From WYZ-LMO2 sp038731605 (lineage in GTDB: Archaea > Halobacteriota > Archaeoglobi > Archaeoglobales > Archaeoglobaceae), in contig JAVYQP010000001.1 in the NCBI GenBank assembly GCA_038731605.1, forward strand, positions 554,948 through 618,947: a DNA stretch of 64,000 nucleotides, in the 5' to 3' direction. Below the pieces are notes generated by a model. That model searched no databases and was not told where the DNA came from. It was given only the letters and a program-made list of their open reading frames with translations. Of this stretch, positions 15,034 through 24,080 are shown in pieces. The translations under genes were made by a program, and so were the position numbers. Each line of letters begins with the position of its first letter. Positions within the stretch are counted from its first letter, which is position 1.

Positions 15034-17436
15034 ATGGTTCTCGAATTAAGGAAGGGAGCAATATTCGTAGATGAGCTTAGAAACGTTAGCATTAGAATCG
15101 GAGAAGTTGCTGAAGAGGAAGAAGAGTGGGCGCCAATGGGTCCAACGCCGTTTCCGCAGATTGAAACTCTCAGAGACTGGGACTTCATTCTTCTGAAGCG
15201 CTATAAGCCGTTCTACGCCCCTTATTGCGACATGTGTTGCCTTTGCACGATGGGCAAATGCGATTTGACGGAGAACAAGCGCGGAGCCTGTGGAATAAAC
15301 CTTGAGGCTCAGACCGGCAGAATTGTAGCTGCTGCTGTTGCGATAGGGACTGCATGCCACACTGGACACGCAAGGCACATGCTTCACGACATCGAGCACA
15401 TAACTGGAAAGAAACTCGAGGAGATTCCTGTAGACCTTGGACCTGAGATAAGCGAAGTTGCTCCATTGACGCAGTTGATCACGGGAATAAAGCCAAAGAC
15501 GCTTGCAGATTTAGAAAGAGCTTTGAGATACGTCGAGGAGCAAATCACACAAGTCATGGACTCGATTCACACAGGACAAGAGGGGAGCTATCTCGATTTC
15601 GAGTCGAAAGCCCTCCACCTGGGAATGATGGACGCTCTCGGCAAAGAAATCGCAGACATTGCACAGATCTGCGCATTTAATTTGCCAAAGGGGGAGAGCA
15701 ACCAGCCTCTGATCGACGTTGGGATGGGAACTTTAGATAGGAACAAAGCGATTGTGCTCGTTATTGGACACCACGCTCCCCCAGCGTTTAACATCGCAGA
15801 CTACATAGAGAACAACAAGCTAAGCGATGAAGTCGAGCTTGCTGGAATCTGTTGCACCGCCCACGACACGAGCAGATACTGGCCAAAGGCGAAGATCGCT
15901 GGTTCGCTCGGAAGACAGCTAAAAGTCGTTCGAGCGGGGATTGCGGATGTCATCGTTATAGATGAGCAGTGCATTAGAGCGGACATCCTCTACCATGCGG
16001 GGAAGCTTGGAATCCCAGTTATCTGCACGAACGCAAAGGCGATGCACGGGTTGCCGAACATGACGAAGAGGGATCCAAAGGAAGTGATAAAATACCTGCT
16101 CGACGGAAACCCCGGCGTCGTTGTGCTCGATCCACTGAAGGTCGGAGAGATCGCAGTCGAGGTTGCAAGGGCAAGGAGGAAGAAGCGTGGCGAGATAAAG
16201 CCAGTGCTTAGCGAAGAGCAGTTCATGAACTACGTGAAAGCCTGCACACAGTGCGGAACTTGTACGATCGCCTGCCCAGAGAAGATTCGCATTGGCGAAG
16301 CGATGGAAGCTGCTGAGAAAGGCAATAGAAAGGAGCTCGAGGAGAAATGGGACGTATGCATCGCTTGCGGAAGATGCGAGCAAGTCTGCCCGAAGAAGAT
16401 CCCGATAATCGATGTTTACAACTACGCAGCATGGAACAGGATAATAAACGAGAAGGGCAAGGTAAGAAGAGGAAGGGGACCGGTTAGGGATTCTGAGATC
16501 CGCAACGTCGGTGCGCCGATAGTGCTTGGAACGATTCCCGGAGTTATTGCAGTAATTGGCTGTAGCAACTATCCAAACGGAACAAGAGATGCTTACACAA
16601 TAATGAACGAGTTCGCATCGAGAAACTTCATCGTGCTAACGACGGGTTGCATGGCGATGGACGCTGGGCTCTACAAGGACGAGGAAGGAAAGACGATTTA
16701 CGAGAAATACCCAGATGACGTCAACGGTGGGTGCGTAGCAAATCTTGGTAGCTGTGTCGCCAACTCTCACATCTTCGGGACGGCGATAAAGGTTGCGAGG
16801 ATCTTTGCGATGAGAAACATAAGGGCGAACTTTGAAGAGATCGCAGACTACATTTTGAACAGAGTTGGCGCTTGCGGAGTTGCATGGGGTGCGTATTCGC
16901 AAAAAGCTGCAGCCATTGCGACTGCGGCCAACAGACTCGGAATTCCAGCAGTCATTGGACCTCATGGCAGTAAATACAGGAGAGCGTTCCTTGGTCGCCC
17001 ATACAACGACGAGGATTGGATCGTCTACGATGTTAGGAGCGGGCAAAAGGTCCGTATCGAACCAGCCCCGCAAGATCTGCTTGTTGCAGCAGAAACTGTC
17101 GAAGAAGCGATTCCGCTGATCGCAAAGCTCTGCTTCCGCCCCAACGACACAGACAGGGGGAGATCGATAAAGCTCACACACTACATCGACCTGAGTCTCA
17201 AATACTTGGGCAGAATGCCGGACGACTGGCATCTATATGTTAGAACAGAAAGCGATCTGCCGTTGGCGAAGAGAGAAGAACTGCTGAAGATCCTCGAGGA
17301 CAAGCATGGATGGAAGATCGACTGGAGCAGGAAGAAGATCGTCGAAGGACCGATAAGACCTTATCACGCTGGATTCAACCCGACTTGCGTTGAAAGATTG
17401 TTCAAAGAGGGATTCTCGAGTCTTGCGAAGAAGTGA
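15034..17436 (+). CDS. cdhA: CO dehydrogenase/acetyl-CoA synthase alpha subunit, copy 1
   Basis: About 800 residues. This is the Ni-Fe-S subunit of the archaeal CODH/ACS complex that interconverts CO2 and CO in the Wood-Ljungdahl pathway. The N-terminal cluster motif CDMCCLCTMGKCDL is near residue 64. Two ferredoxin-type 4Fe-4S motifs, CTQCGTCTIACP and CIACGRCEQVCP, lie near 406 and 442. Later NGGCVANLGSCVANSH and GACGVAWGAYS carry C-cluster Cys ligands. ATG 15034 (MVLELRKGAIF) is chosen because it aligns with copy 2 and follows GGTGGT; an upstream ATG (15001) lies inside the TATA region. cdhB1 follows after 10 bases. Copy 2 is at 50956. Confidence 0.96.
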   Translation: MVLELRKGAIFVDELRNVSIRIGEVAEEEEEWAPMGPTPFPQIETLRDWDFILLKRYKPFYAPYCDMCCLCTMGKCDLTENKRGACGINLEAQTGRIVAAAVAIGTACHTGHARHMLHDIEHITGKKLEEIPVDLGPEISEVAPLTQLITGIKPKTLADLERALRYVEEQITQVMDSIHTGQEGSYLDFESKALHLGMMDALGKEIADIAQICAFNLPKGESNQPLIDVGMGTLDRNKAIVLVIGHHAPPAFNIADYIENNKLSDEVELAGICCTAHDTSRYWPKAKIAGSLGRQLKVVRAGIADVIVIDEQCIRADILYHAGKLGIPVICTNAKAMHGLPNMTKRDPKEVIKYLLDGNPGVVVLDPLKVGEIAVEVARARRKKRGEIKPVLSEEQFMNYVKACTQCGTCTIACPEKIRIGEAMEAAEKGNRKELEEKWDVCIACGRCEQVCPKKIPIIDVYNYAAWNRIINEKGKVRRGRGPVRDSEIRNVGAPIVLGTIPGVIAVIGCSNYPNGTRDAYTIMNEFASRNFIVLTTGCMAMDAGLYKDEEGKTIYEKYPDDVNGGCVANLGSCVANSHIFGTAIKVARIFAMRNIRANFEEIADYILNRVGACGVAWGAYSQKAAAIATAANRLGIPAVIGPHGSKYRRAFLGRPYNDEDWIVYDVRSGQKVRIEPAPQDLLVAAETVEEAIPLIAKLCFRPNDTDRGRSIKLTHYIDLSLKYLGRMPDDWHLYVRTESDLPLAKREELLKILEDKHGWKIDWSRKKIVEGPIRPYHAGFNPTCVERLFKEGFSSLAKK

Positions 17437-17446
17437 GGTGGTAAAA

Positions 17447-17968
17447 ATGCCCAAGACGTATGAACAACCCTTCGACGCTGCGAACATCCCCGGACCAAAG
17501 ATGGCGATGCTACTTGAGAAGGGAAAGCCGGTAGCGATGGCGATAAAGAAGGCGAAACACCCATTGCTGATCGTCGGACCAGACATAACTCCAGCGATGA
17601 TCGAAAGAGTAAAGAAGTTCGCAGAGAAAGGGGTTACGATCGTCGCAACGGGAAATGCGATAACGAAGCTTACTCAGGCGGGAATAAATGCGAGATACGC
17701 AGTTCTGCACGAGTTAACGCAGTTCTTGCTTGATCCGAACTGGAAGGGCTTCGATGGAAAAGGAAACTACGATGTCGTGCTGATGATGGGCAGTATTTAC
17801 TACCATGGCTCGCAGATGCTTGCAGCGATCAAGAACTTTGCTCCACACATAAGAGCGATTGCGATCGACCGCTACTACCATCCGAACGCTGCAATGAGCT
17901 TTGGAAACCTTTGGAGGAAGGAAGAGGACTACTTAGCTTTGCTCGACGAAATTGTAGCCGAGCTTTAA
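17447..17968 (+). CDS. cdhB: CO dehydrogenase/acetyl-CoA synthase epsilon subunit, copy 1
   Basis: A 173-residue epsilon subunit that binds CdhA in the alpha2-epsilon2 part of CODH/ACS. It has the DHS-like NAD/FAD-binding fold: HPLLIVGPDIT, GVTIVATGNA, LTQFLLDPNWKGF and a terminal IAIDRYYHPNAA. The ATG at 17447 is preceded by GAGGTGGT (17435-17442), a strong ribosome binding site. The genes for the beta, gamma and delta subunits are not in this window. Confidence 0.95.
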   Translation: MPKTYEQPFDAANIPGPKMAMLLEKGKPVAMAIKKAKHPLLIVGPDITPAMIERVKKFAEKGVTIVATGNAITKLTQAGINARYAVLHELTQFLLDPNWKGFDGKGNYDVVLMMGSIYYHGSQMLAAIKNFAPHIRAIAIDRYYHPNAAMSFGNLWRKEEDYLALLDEIVAEL

Positions 17969-18016
17969 TTCTTCCCTTTTTTGTCCACCGCCTGCTCGCA
18001 TCCCTAATTCCCCCAC

Positions 18017-18057
18017 GGGATCTTATCCTCGAACAGCAGTTCCACGAGATAAGACCC
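18017..18057 (+). other. Long imperfect hairpin downstream of cdhB1
   Basis: GGG-A-TCTTATC-C-TCG (18017-18031) faces CGA-GATAAGA-CCC (18045-18057) across a 13-base loop: thirteen pairs with two single-base bulges. It starts about 50 bases after the cdhB1 stop. It could be a 3'-UTR stabiliser, a processing site or part of a decayed element. The whole 17969-18259 gap has no convincing gene. A further palindrome GGAAGCT-A-AGCTTCC lies at 18140-18154. Confidence 0.4.
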
Positions 18058-18259
18058 AAATAAACGAGAGCGAAAGAAAGAATTGGGCTAAGTTCAAACC
18101 AAAGTCAAAAAGGTTTCTGCATCTCAATCTGCTCTCATAGGAAGCTAAGCTTCCTGATCGGAGAAGTTGAGCTCTGGGATCAACGTATCTCACGTCTTAA
18201 GCTAAACCATTCATGATTGATTTCTCAACCCTTTTAAAACCAAAGATCGTGCTTTGATC

Positions 18260-18571
18260 ATGGATCTCGAGGGCATTTTGAACACTCTGAGGGACTTTAG
18301 AGACAAAAGAGACTGGCTTAAGTTCCACACGCCAAAGAACCTTGCAACCTCCATCGTGATCGAAGCTTGCGAGCTCCTCGAGCTTTTCCAGTGGACGAGA
18401 AGCTTGGAAGAGGAGAAAGAAGTCCTCGAGAGCAGAAGACAAGAAATCGCTGAAGAGGTTGCGGACATCTTCATCTACTTGCTCTTCTTCTGCGACATCG
18501 CAAATTTGGATTTGGAGAGGGCTGTGAAGGAGAAAATGTTGAAGAATGAGAGCAGGTTTAGGTTGGATTGA
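18260..18571 (+). CDS. MazG-like nucleotide pyrophosphohydrolase
   Basis: A 103-residue all-alpha protein of the MazG/dUTPase superfamily, hydrolysing nucleoside triphosphates to monophosphates. Conserved helices show FHTPKNLATSIVIEACELLE (metal Glu residues of the EXXE type) and EEVADIFIYLLFF (ExxD). ATG 18260 is used; a TTG six bases upstream is the alternative. The size fits single-domain MazG-like proteins of archaea. The B3/B4 protein gene follows after nine bases, so the pair is probably cotranscribed. Confidence 0.9.
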   Translation: MDLEGILNTLRDFRDKRDWLKFHTPKNLATSIVIEACELLELFQWTRSLEEEKEVLESRRQEIAEEVADIFIYLLFFCDIANLDLERAVKEKMLKNESRFRLD

Positions 18572-18580
18572 GGCGATTCT

Positions 18581-19237
18581 ATGAAGTTGACGGTGAAGGT
18601 GAAGGAGCCCGAAATCTTCGTTTGCATATCTGAAGTTAGAGGTGTCAAGGTTGTAAAGAACGTTGAAAGCACGAAGCTCTTCAAGGAAGTTATCGAAAAG
18701 CTGAGGGAAAAATACAGCGTCGATAAGCTCAAGGACGATCCGGTCGTTAGAGCGTTCAGAGATTTTTATTGGCGAATTGGAATAGATCCGACGAAGCAAA
18801 GACCGAGCAGTGAGGCTCTGCTTAGGAGAGGTCTCAAAGGTAGTGTTCCGAGGATAAACAACGTCGTCGATGCTGGGAACATTGCGAGCATGGAGACCCT
18901 TATCCCGATAGGATTATACGACATCGACAAAATAAAGGGAGATCTCGAGCTCAGATACGCCAAGAAAGGCGAGATTTTCACCCCAATTGGTGGAAAAGAC
19001 GAGACTTTGGATGAGAACCAAATTGTGCTCGCAGATGAGGAGAAGGTTTTGCACGTCTATCCTTACAGGGACTCGAGGCTTACAATGGTCAGCGATACAA
19101 CTAAAAACGTGCTCGTCGTTGCTTGTGGTGTTCCGGGGGTCGAGAAGGACAGAGTGAGGCTTGCATGCGAAAAGGCTAAGGAATACATCGTAATGCTCGC
19201 AGGCGGAGAAGCTGAAGACTGTGAGTTGAAACCATAG
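18581..19237 (+). CDS. B3/B4 domain protein (tRNA synthetase editing-domain relative)
   Basis: A 218-residue stand-alone B3/B4 domain, the fold used for editing in the beta subunit of phenylalanyl-tRNA synthetase. Matching stretches are FYWRIGIDPTKQRPSSEALLRR near residues 65-86, NNVVDAGNIASMETLIPIGLYD near 96-117 and a late YPYRDSRLTMVSD. Such free-standing proteins are common in archaea. A role in removing mischarged tRNA or in amino acid handling is possible but unproven. It is cotranscribed with the MazG-like gene. Confidence 0.87.
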   Translation: MKLTVKVKEPEIFVCISEVRGVKVVKNVESTKLFKEVIEKLREKYSVDKLKDDPVVRAFRDFYWRIGIDPTKQRPSSEALLRRGLKGSVPRINNVVDAGNIASMETLIPIGLYDIDKIKGDLELRYAKKGEIFTPIGGKDETLDENQIVLADEEKVLHVYPYRDSRLTMVSDTTKNVLVVACGVPGVEKDRVRLACEKAKEYIVMLAGGEAEDCELKP

Positions 19238-19252
19238 CCTCTTGGATGCCAA

Positions 19253-19411
19253 GTTGGTAGCTACTGGGCTCGGCTTGTTTTTGGAGATTCTGAGAGAATA
19301 GGGGCTGTTCTCGGGCTTACAGATTTGGACATCGCCTAAACGCTAGGAGCACATCTTGATAACGATATTTTTACCTTGCGGTTTCATACGGAGATTTCCA
19401 AGTTCTTGTAG
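19253..19411 (+). pseudogene. Decayed fragment of an MgtC/DUF4010-type membrane protein
   Basis: No start codon is present, but frame 19253 reads VGSYWARLVFGDSERIG then AVLGLTDLDIA, a stop at 19337, then TLGAHLDNDIFTLRF. The ARxxFG and GLTDxD pieces closely resemble the C-terminal part of MgtC/DUF4010 membrane proteins, which carry a LGLTDVDA motif. Both ends are missing and at least one stop interrupts it, so it is a remnant. The similarity is from memory of the motif only. Confidence 0.4.
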
Positions 19412-19431
19412 TTGTGGAGAAAAATAAAGAA

Positions 19432-21168
19432 TCAGGGGTTCATCTCGTAGGCATCCCTTAGGGCATAAACCTCACTCAGCACTCTCTCGAATCTCTTTTG
19501 ATCCGCAACTGGAGCCATTATCATCTTCTTACAGAACTCCCTCTGCTCCTCCGTAGCACTTGGTTTTGCCATCAGCTCAACAGCGAATTTCGAGAAATCT
19601 TTGACAAATAGCTCGAAAATTTGATCAAGCAACTCGTCGCTCACATCGTAGAGACCTTTGTAAACTTTCTTAGCTTCAATGATGAGCTGTCCGTAGACGA
19701 GTAGAGTGAAGAGTTCACCAATGGTTGCGAGGAAGTCGAAGTCTTTCATCTGTTCTGCAGTTGGCGTAGCAGTTGCGATCATGTTTCTGAAGCTCTCTAT
19801 CTGCTCCTTGAAGACTTTGACGTTTGGCAAATCGATGCTTGCATAAACCTTGCGGTAGTCGTGGAATCTCACTTTTTCAAGCCCTCCTGCTGGTCCCTGT
19901 TTGAAAAGAAACTCGTCGTGCTTCAAAGCATCCATCTTTGGCACTTCAGTGAACTCTGCAGGGTTGAAGAGATAGTTGTAGAGGAACTTCAAGATTAAAG
20001 CCATGTTCACGTGCACGGTGCCTTCAAGCTTTGGCAAAGCCCTTATGTATTTCGTAGCCATCTCGAAATACGTATCTTTTTCGAAACCTTTTGCAGCTAT
20101 CACGTCCCAGAGAAGGTTTATGACTTCTTCACCTTCCCTTGTCACCTTTGATTTGACGATTGCGTTGTAAAGCAGGTATCTCCTATCGTTGAGCGATGCA
20201 ACACGCATATAGTCGCAAGCCCTTCTTGCGAAGAGCTTCATCGCGACGAGTCTACAGTATGCGTCAACGAAGAGTCTTTTCACGTGCGGAAAATCCGTGA
20301 CGTGCATTCCGTAGAGAACTCGTTTTGAAGCGTGGTTCAACGCTTCGTAGAAAGCATGTGTGCAAATTCCAATTGAAGCCCAGCCCAAGTTGAATTTGCC
20401 CACGTTTACCGTGTTCAACGCCGTGTCCCAGGCTTCTTCTCCTTTCTCGAGTATATCCTCTTCGCTCACTGGGTATTCATGAATTAGAAAATCGCCCACG
20501 AACATCTGCGAAGCTACGATGTTCTTTATCAACTGATAATATCTCTCATCTCTCCTTAGAGCAAAGAAGACAAATCTTCGCTTGTCCATGTCGTAAGGTA
20601 AGCTTCCATCTGGCTCAGCGAACCTTGCAAAAGTCGAGATTATGCTTGCAACGTTGGAGTTGCCGATGTAGTATTTTCTGCCGTAAGCCTTCCAAGTTCC
20701 ATCAGGCTGAGGAATGAGCTTCGTCTCAGTTGCGTAAATGTCTGCACCATGCTCTCTTTCGGACAAACCGAACGCAAAAACTCCACCGTTTTTGAGCATC
20801 TCAGCGACTTCTCTCTTTATCTTCTCGTTCTTGCTCATCCAGATCGGTCCTAAGCCAAGGATCGTTACTTGCCAAGTATACCAGTATGCGAGGCTGTAGA
20901 AGGCTAACACCTCGTTGTAATCGCAGATTCTCCAAGTGTCCCAACAAGTTTCGCCATCGCTGTATTCAGGTGGAGTTAGAAACGTATAGAAGATCTTGTT
21001 TTGTTTCTGGAACTCGAGAAAGTCATCATACCACGTCATTTTTCTGTCGTTCTCCTTAAGCTTCGCTTTTCCCATGCTCTCAAAGAAATCGATCGTTTTC
21101 AGAATGAGCTCTCTCGCCTTTTCGTCAAGGTGCTCTCCTTTAAACTTCTTTGGGTTCAAGAGGATCAT
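19432..21168 (-). CDS. Acyl-CoA dehydrogenase
   Basis: A 578-residue flavoprotein oxidising an acyl-CoA thioester at the alpha-beta bond. The flavin/acyl-binding FGLSEREHGADIYATET segment near residues 124-140 and YYIGNSN near 159-165 are typical. A C-terminal helical bundle lies beyond residue 270. It is longer than the 380-residue classical enzymes and resembles the larger group of about 570-600 residues found in Archaeoglobales. No electron-transfer flavoprotein gene is adjacent. Transcribed alone, with the thiolase gene pair upstream on the same strand beyond a 360-base gap. Chain-length preference is unknown. Confidence 0.88.
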   Translation of the reverse strand: MILLNPKKFKGEHLDEKARELILKTIDFFESMGKAKLKENDRKMTWYDDFLEFQKQNKIFYTFLTPPEYSDGETCWDTWRICDYNEVLAFYSLAYWYTWQVTILGLGPIWMSKNEKIKREVAEMLKNGGVFAFGLSEREHGADIYATETKLIPQPDGTWKAYGRKYYIGNSNVASIISTFARFAEPDGSLPYDMDKRRFVFFALRRDERYYQLIKNIVASQMFVGDFLIHEYPVSEEDILEKGEEAWDTALNTVNVGKFNLGWASIGICTHAFYEALNHASKRVLYGMHVTDFPHVKRLFVDAYCRLVAMKLFARRACDYMRVASLNDRRYLLYNAIVKSKVTREGEEVINLLWDVIAAKGFEKDTYFEMATKYIRALPKLEGTVHVNMALILKFLYNYLFNPAEFTEVPKMDALKHDEFLFKQGPAGGLEKVRFHDYRKVYASIDLPNVKVFKEQIESFRNMIATATPTAEQMKDFDFLATIGELFTLLVYGQLIIEAKKVYKGLYDVSDELLDQIFELFVKDFSKFAVELMAKPSATEEQREFCKKMIMAPVADQKRFERVLSEVYALRDAYEMNP

Positions 21169-21532
21169 GCTGGAAGAATTTGGTAGCGAGTTTATAAGCT
21201 TAGCGAAGGTTCTGTAGCTTCGGCGTCATGGATTAAGAATTAAAACCGCAAGGTTCAGAGCGGATGCGAAAAGGATCCAGCAAAGGTATGGGTCATCAAA
21301 GCGGTTGCTATCTTTGAATGCTTAAGCATTAGAGCGATTAGTCGCAACAACTGTGATGTCCAAGGCTAAGATGTCGATGAACCCAAGCAAAGGGCTTTAC
21401 ATGGCAAAGAAGAGAGAAGACCAAATTGCGAGGTGAAGTATGAACAAGCAATCCCAATTGCGAGAACTATACAATTGATAACAGAATCGAGGCGAATTCA
21501 TGAAAATCTGTGTCTATAAGAATAATAAAAAT
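21169..21532. other. Gap of 364 bases without a convincing gene
   Basis: The plus-strand frame from 21244 stays open for about 40 codons, meets a stop at about 21370, then continues open to about 21516. This pattern could come from a decayed gene. The translated text is not recognisable, and the small ATG-started frame at 21358 (27 codons) has no support. An AT-rich stretch before 21180 would serve the acyl-CoA dehydrogenase promoter. Confidence 0.3.
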
Positions 21533-22678
21533 TTATGGCTTTGAAACTATCGCAACCGTTGCAACCGAGTAAGGACCGCCGAGGTTGTGTGCAAAGCCGA
21601 TTTCTGCGTCCTTAACTTGCAAACCTTCAGCTTTTCCGAGGACTTGTTTGTAAAGTTCTGCGATCATTCTAACGCCACTCGCAGCAATTGGGTGTCCAAA
21701 CGACTTTAGACCACCGTCGGGGTTAATTGGGAAGTCGCCGTCGATCGCAGTCACCCCTTCCCTTATAAGCTTCGCTCCCTCGCCGGGTTTGCATAAGCCC
21801 ATGTCTTGGTAGTTTATGAGCTCCGTTATAGTGAAGCAGTCATGCACGATGCCGAAGTCAAGCTGTTTTCTTGGATCCTCAATCCTCGCCATTTTGTAAG
21901 CCATCTTCGCAGCTTTCACAGTTGCTGGAAAGCTCAAGAAACTCTCGGATGGGCGGTGCCATGGGTGCATCGTTTCGACTGCCATTCCGATTGCCTTTAT
22001 CACCGCATAATCGCATCCAAGTTTTCTCGCAATCTCTGGGCGTGTTAGAATAACAGCAGCGGCACCGTCGCTTACAGCACTGCAGTCGTAAACTCCCAAC
22101 GGATAAGCGACGATCGGGGCTTTTAGGACTTCTTCAACACTCACTTCTCTTCTGAAGTGCGCCTTTGGGTGCTTCGCACCGTTGTAATGGTTTTTCACCG
22201 CAACAAGCGCAAGGTCTTCCCTATTCCATCCCCACTCCTTGAAGGCTCTATTCGCAGCCATCGCAAACATTCCAGGGGCGCTTACTACTGGCATAGCAAC
22301 GCTGAAAATCCCCTCTATCGGTGGTAAGCCACGGCTTCCAGCGTCGATCAGCTTTTCAACACCCGCAGCGATCACGATGTCGTAAGCACCGCTGGCAACT
22401 GCGAAGCAAGCATTGCGGACGTTGTCCATACCAGTTGCGCAGTAATTTTCGACTCTGCTTATCGGCTTGCCAAAGAACTTCAGCGAGTCGCTGAAAACGT
22501 TCCCGCTTATGCCGGTAGAGGGGTAAAAAGTTCCACACCACACCGCTTCAATGTCCTTCATCTCGAGATTTGCATTGGCTAAGGCTTCGTTAACCGCTTC
22601 TACAAGCAGATCGTCGTGATCCTTGTCCCAGTGATGCCCAAATTTGGTAACACCAACGCCAATAATTGCGACCTCCAT
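21533..22678 (-). CDS. Thiolase (SCP-x/acetyl-CoA acetyltransferase type)
   Basis: A 381-residue thiolase-fold enzyme. The nucleophile Cys80 lies in RVENYCATGMDNV, the second site is SFGHPIAASGVRM near residue 331, and the C-terminal AHNLGGP replaces the classical CxG motif, as in SCP-x and Ltp2-like thiolases. It may make acetoacetyl-CoA for the mevalonate route or cleave 3-ketoacyl-CoA in degradation. The tight pairing (four-base gap) with an HMG-CoA-synthase-like/DUF35 fusion parallels the known archaeal thiolase-DUF35-HMGCS complex. Confidence 0.9.
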   Translation of the reverse strand: MEVAIIGVGVTKFGHHWDKDHDDLLVEAVNEALANANLEMKDIEAVWCGTFYPSTGISGNVFSDSLKFFGKPISRVENYCATGMDNVRNACFAVASGAYDIVIAAGVEKLIDAGSRGLPPIEGIFSVAMPVVSAPGMFAMAANRAFKEWGWNREDLALVAVKNHYNGAKHPKAHFRREVSVEEVLKAPIVAYPLGVYDCSAVSDGAAAVILTRPEIARKLGCDYAVIKAIGMAVETMHPWHRPSESFLSFPATVKAAKMAYKMARIEDPRKQLDFGIVHDCFTITELINYQDMGLCKPGEGAKLIREGVTAIDGDFPINPDGGLKSFGHPIAASGVRMIAELYKQVLGKAEGLQVKDAEIGFAHNLGGPYSVATVAIVSKP

Positions 22679-22682
22679 AACC

Positions 22683-24038
22683 TCACCTCCTCAACCTTGC
22701 TTTCCATCCATAGTAGCGAAAATCGTTCTTCTCGAAAAGCAGGCGGAATGTTCTCTCGACTTCTGCGTCGCATTCTATGCCTTTGAAATCCCTTAAAACG
22801 TCTGTGATTTCAAAGAAAACTCTCCCACCGCCCTCGAGATCTACGACAGCGACGCAGTGCGGGTGAACACCGTCACCAATGTAATTGCCTGGAGAGACGA
22901 GGTAGTCGATCGTGAACGTGTAGATCTTTCCCTTGAAGCCAAGTTTAACTTCATCGAAGTCTTGTGAACCGCACTCAACACACGCTCTGCTTATCGGATA
23001 GCTTATCGTTCCGCACTTCTTGCACTTCATTCCGTAGAACCTTATTATCGACTTCTCTTCACGCCAGAACTTCGTTATCGAGGGTCTGTCGGGAGCGTCT
23101 CGGCTTGCGAGGATTCCAAGGTTGTATAGGTAATCGCCGTAGTTGATCTCTTTTTTGCTCTCGAGCATTTTGCCGAGATTTGTCTCGATTCTTTCGTTCA
23201 CTTCGATTGCGATCGCATCTGCTCCGTCGCCGTGTGAAGCTAAGAGAACTCTCCCCGGTTTTTCGAGCTGTGAGGCGAGAAGGAGCAGTGAATGCGCACA
23301 ACCAGCAATTCCAACGTTTCTGAAAAAGAACTCCTGAGATTTGACGCCAACAGCCTTCATCAACCCCTCGTAGCTCTTTGGATCTGGTGCGGAGGCTACG
23401 AATCTTTCAAAATCCATGGGAGTTAGGGAGAGCTTAGCAAACAGTGGCATGACTGCGTTCTGAACGCTCGTCGCATAGCTTAATCCATCGAGACGCATGT
23501 CGTAGCTTTTTACTTCGTCCTTCAGCATCCAATACCCTGGTAGCGCTCTTGGGTAGGAGTTGTAGCCCAATATCTTCGCTCCCCCCTCCTTTTCCACGAC
23601 TAAAGCAACAGCTGCATCGCCGTAGAGCTGTTCGTAAACGCTCCCCGGTTTTACGGGGATTTTGTCTGCGGAAACAACGAGAACACGATTAAATCTCCCA
23701 GAGTCTACGAGCTCGTTCGCGGTGATCAGAGCGTTCGTTGAAGCTCGAAGGCTATTGGAGAAGTCCAATGTAAAAACGTTTTCGAGATCAAGGGCTGAAG
23801 CGACGATGCTTGCGGACTGCTTTATCTTGAAGGGGGAAGAAGTCGAAGCAAAAAGCAAAGCGTCGAAATCTCCGCCAAAATCTTTCGCAGCGTCGACTGC
23901 CATTGTTATCGCATCCTCATCCCAGTTTGCAACTGCTTTCTCTCCGCCCATCGAAGGTATCCCGGTGTTCTTAGATATCTCATCTCTGCTAAGTCTCCAA
24001 ATCGGAATGTAAACGCTACAAGCGCTGATGCAAGCCAT
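22683..24038 (-). CDS. HMG-CoA synthase-like protein fused to a DUF35 (Zn ribbon-OB) domain
   Basis: A 451-residue fusion. Residues 1-315 have the thiolase fold of archaeal HMG-CoA synthase (SVYIPIWRLSRDEI, LYGDAAVALVVE near 138-149, SHGDGADA). Residues about 330-450 are DUF35: a CxxC...CxxC rubredoxin-like ribbon (336-354) and an OB fold with TFTIDYLVSPGNY. The expected catalytic Cys position (around 95-99, FSNSLRAS) has no Cys. The usual FHQP His position (around 214-219, VASAPDP) has no His, so it is probably not a working HMG-CoA synthase. It may scaffold the adjacent thiolase and pass acyl-CoA through the OB fold. This residue assignment was made by eye. Confidence 0.82.
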   Translation of the reverse strand: MACISACSVYIPIWRLSRDEISKNTGIPSMGGEKAVANWDEDAITMAVDAAKDFGGDFDALLFASTSSPFKIKQSASIVASALDLENVFTLDFSNSLRASTNALITANELVDSGRFNRVLVVSADKIPVKPGSVYEQLYGDAAVALVVEKEGGAKILGYNSYPRALPGYWMLKDEVKSYDMRLDGLSYATSVQNAVMPLFAKLSLTPMDFERFVASAPDPKSYEGLMKAVGVKSQEFFFRNVGIAGCAHSLLLLASQLEKPGRVLLASHGDGADAIAIEVNERIETNLGKMLESKKEINYGDYLYNLGILASRDAPDRPSITKFWREEKSIIRFYGMKCKKCGTISYPISRACVECGSQDFDEVKLGFKGKIYTFTIDYLVSPGNYIGDGVHPHCVAVVDLEGGGRVFFEITDVLRDFKGIECDAEVERTFRLLFEKNDFRYYGWKARLRR

Positions 24039-24080
24039 AAAAATCTGAGATAATGATTATATAAAAAATTTTCCTAAGCC

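Noticed and set aside
18120..18200. IS200/IS605-type element end
   Set aside because: The palindrome at 18140 recalls such ends, but no TnpA or TnpB coding remnant could be read around it.
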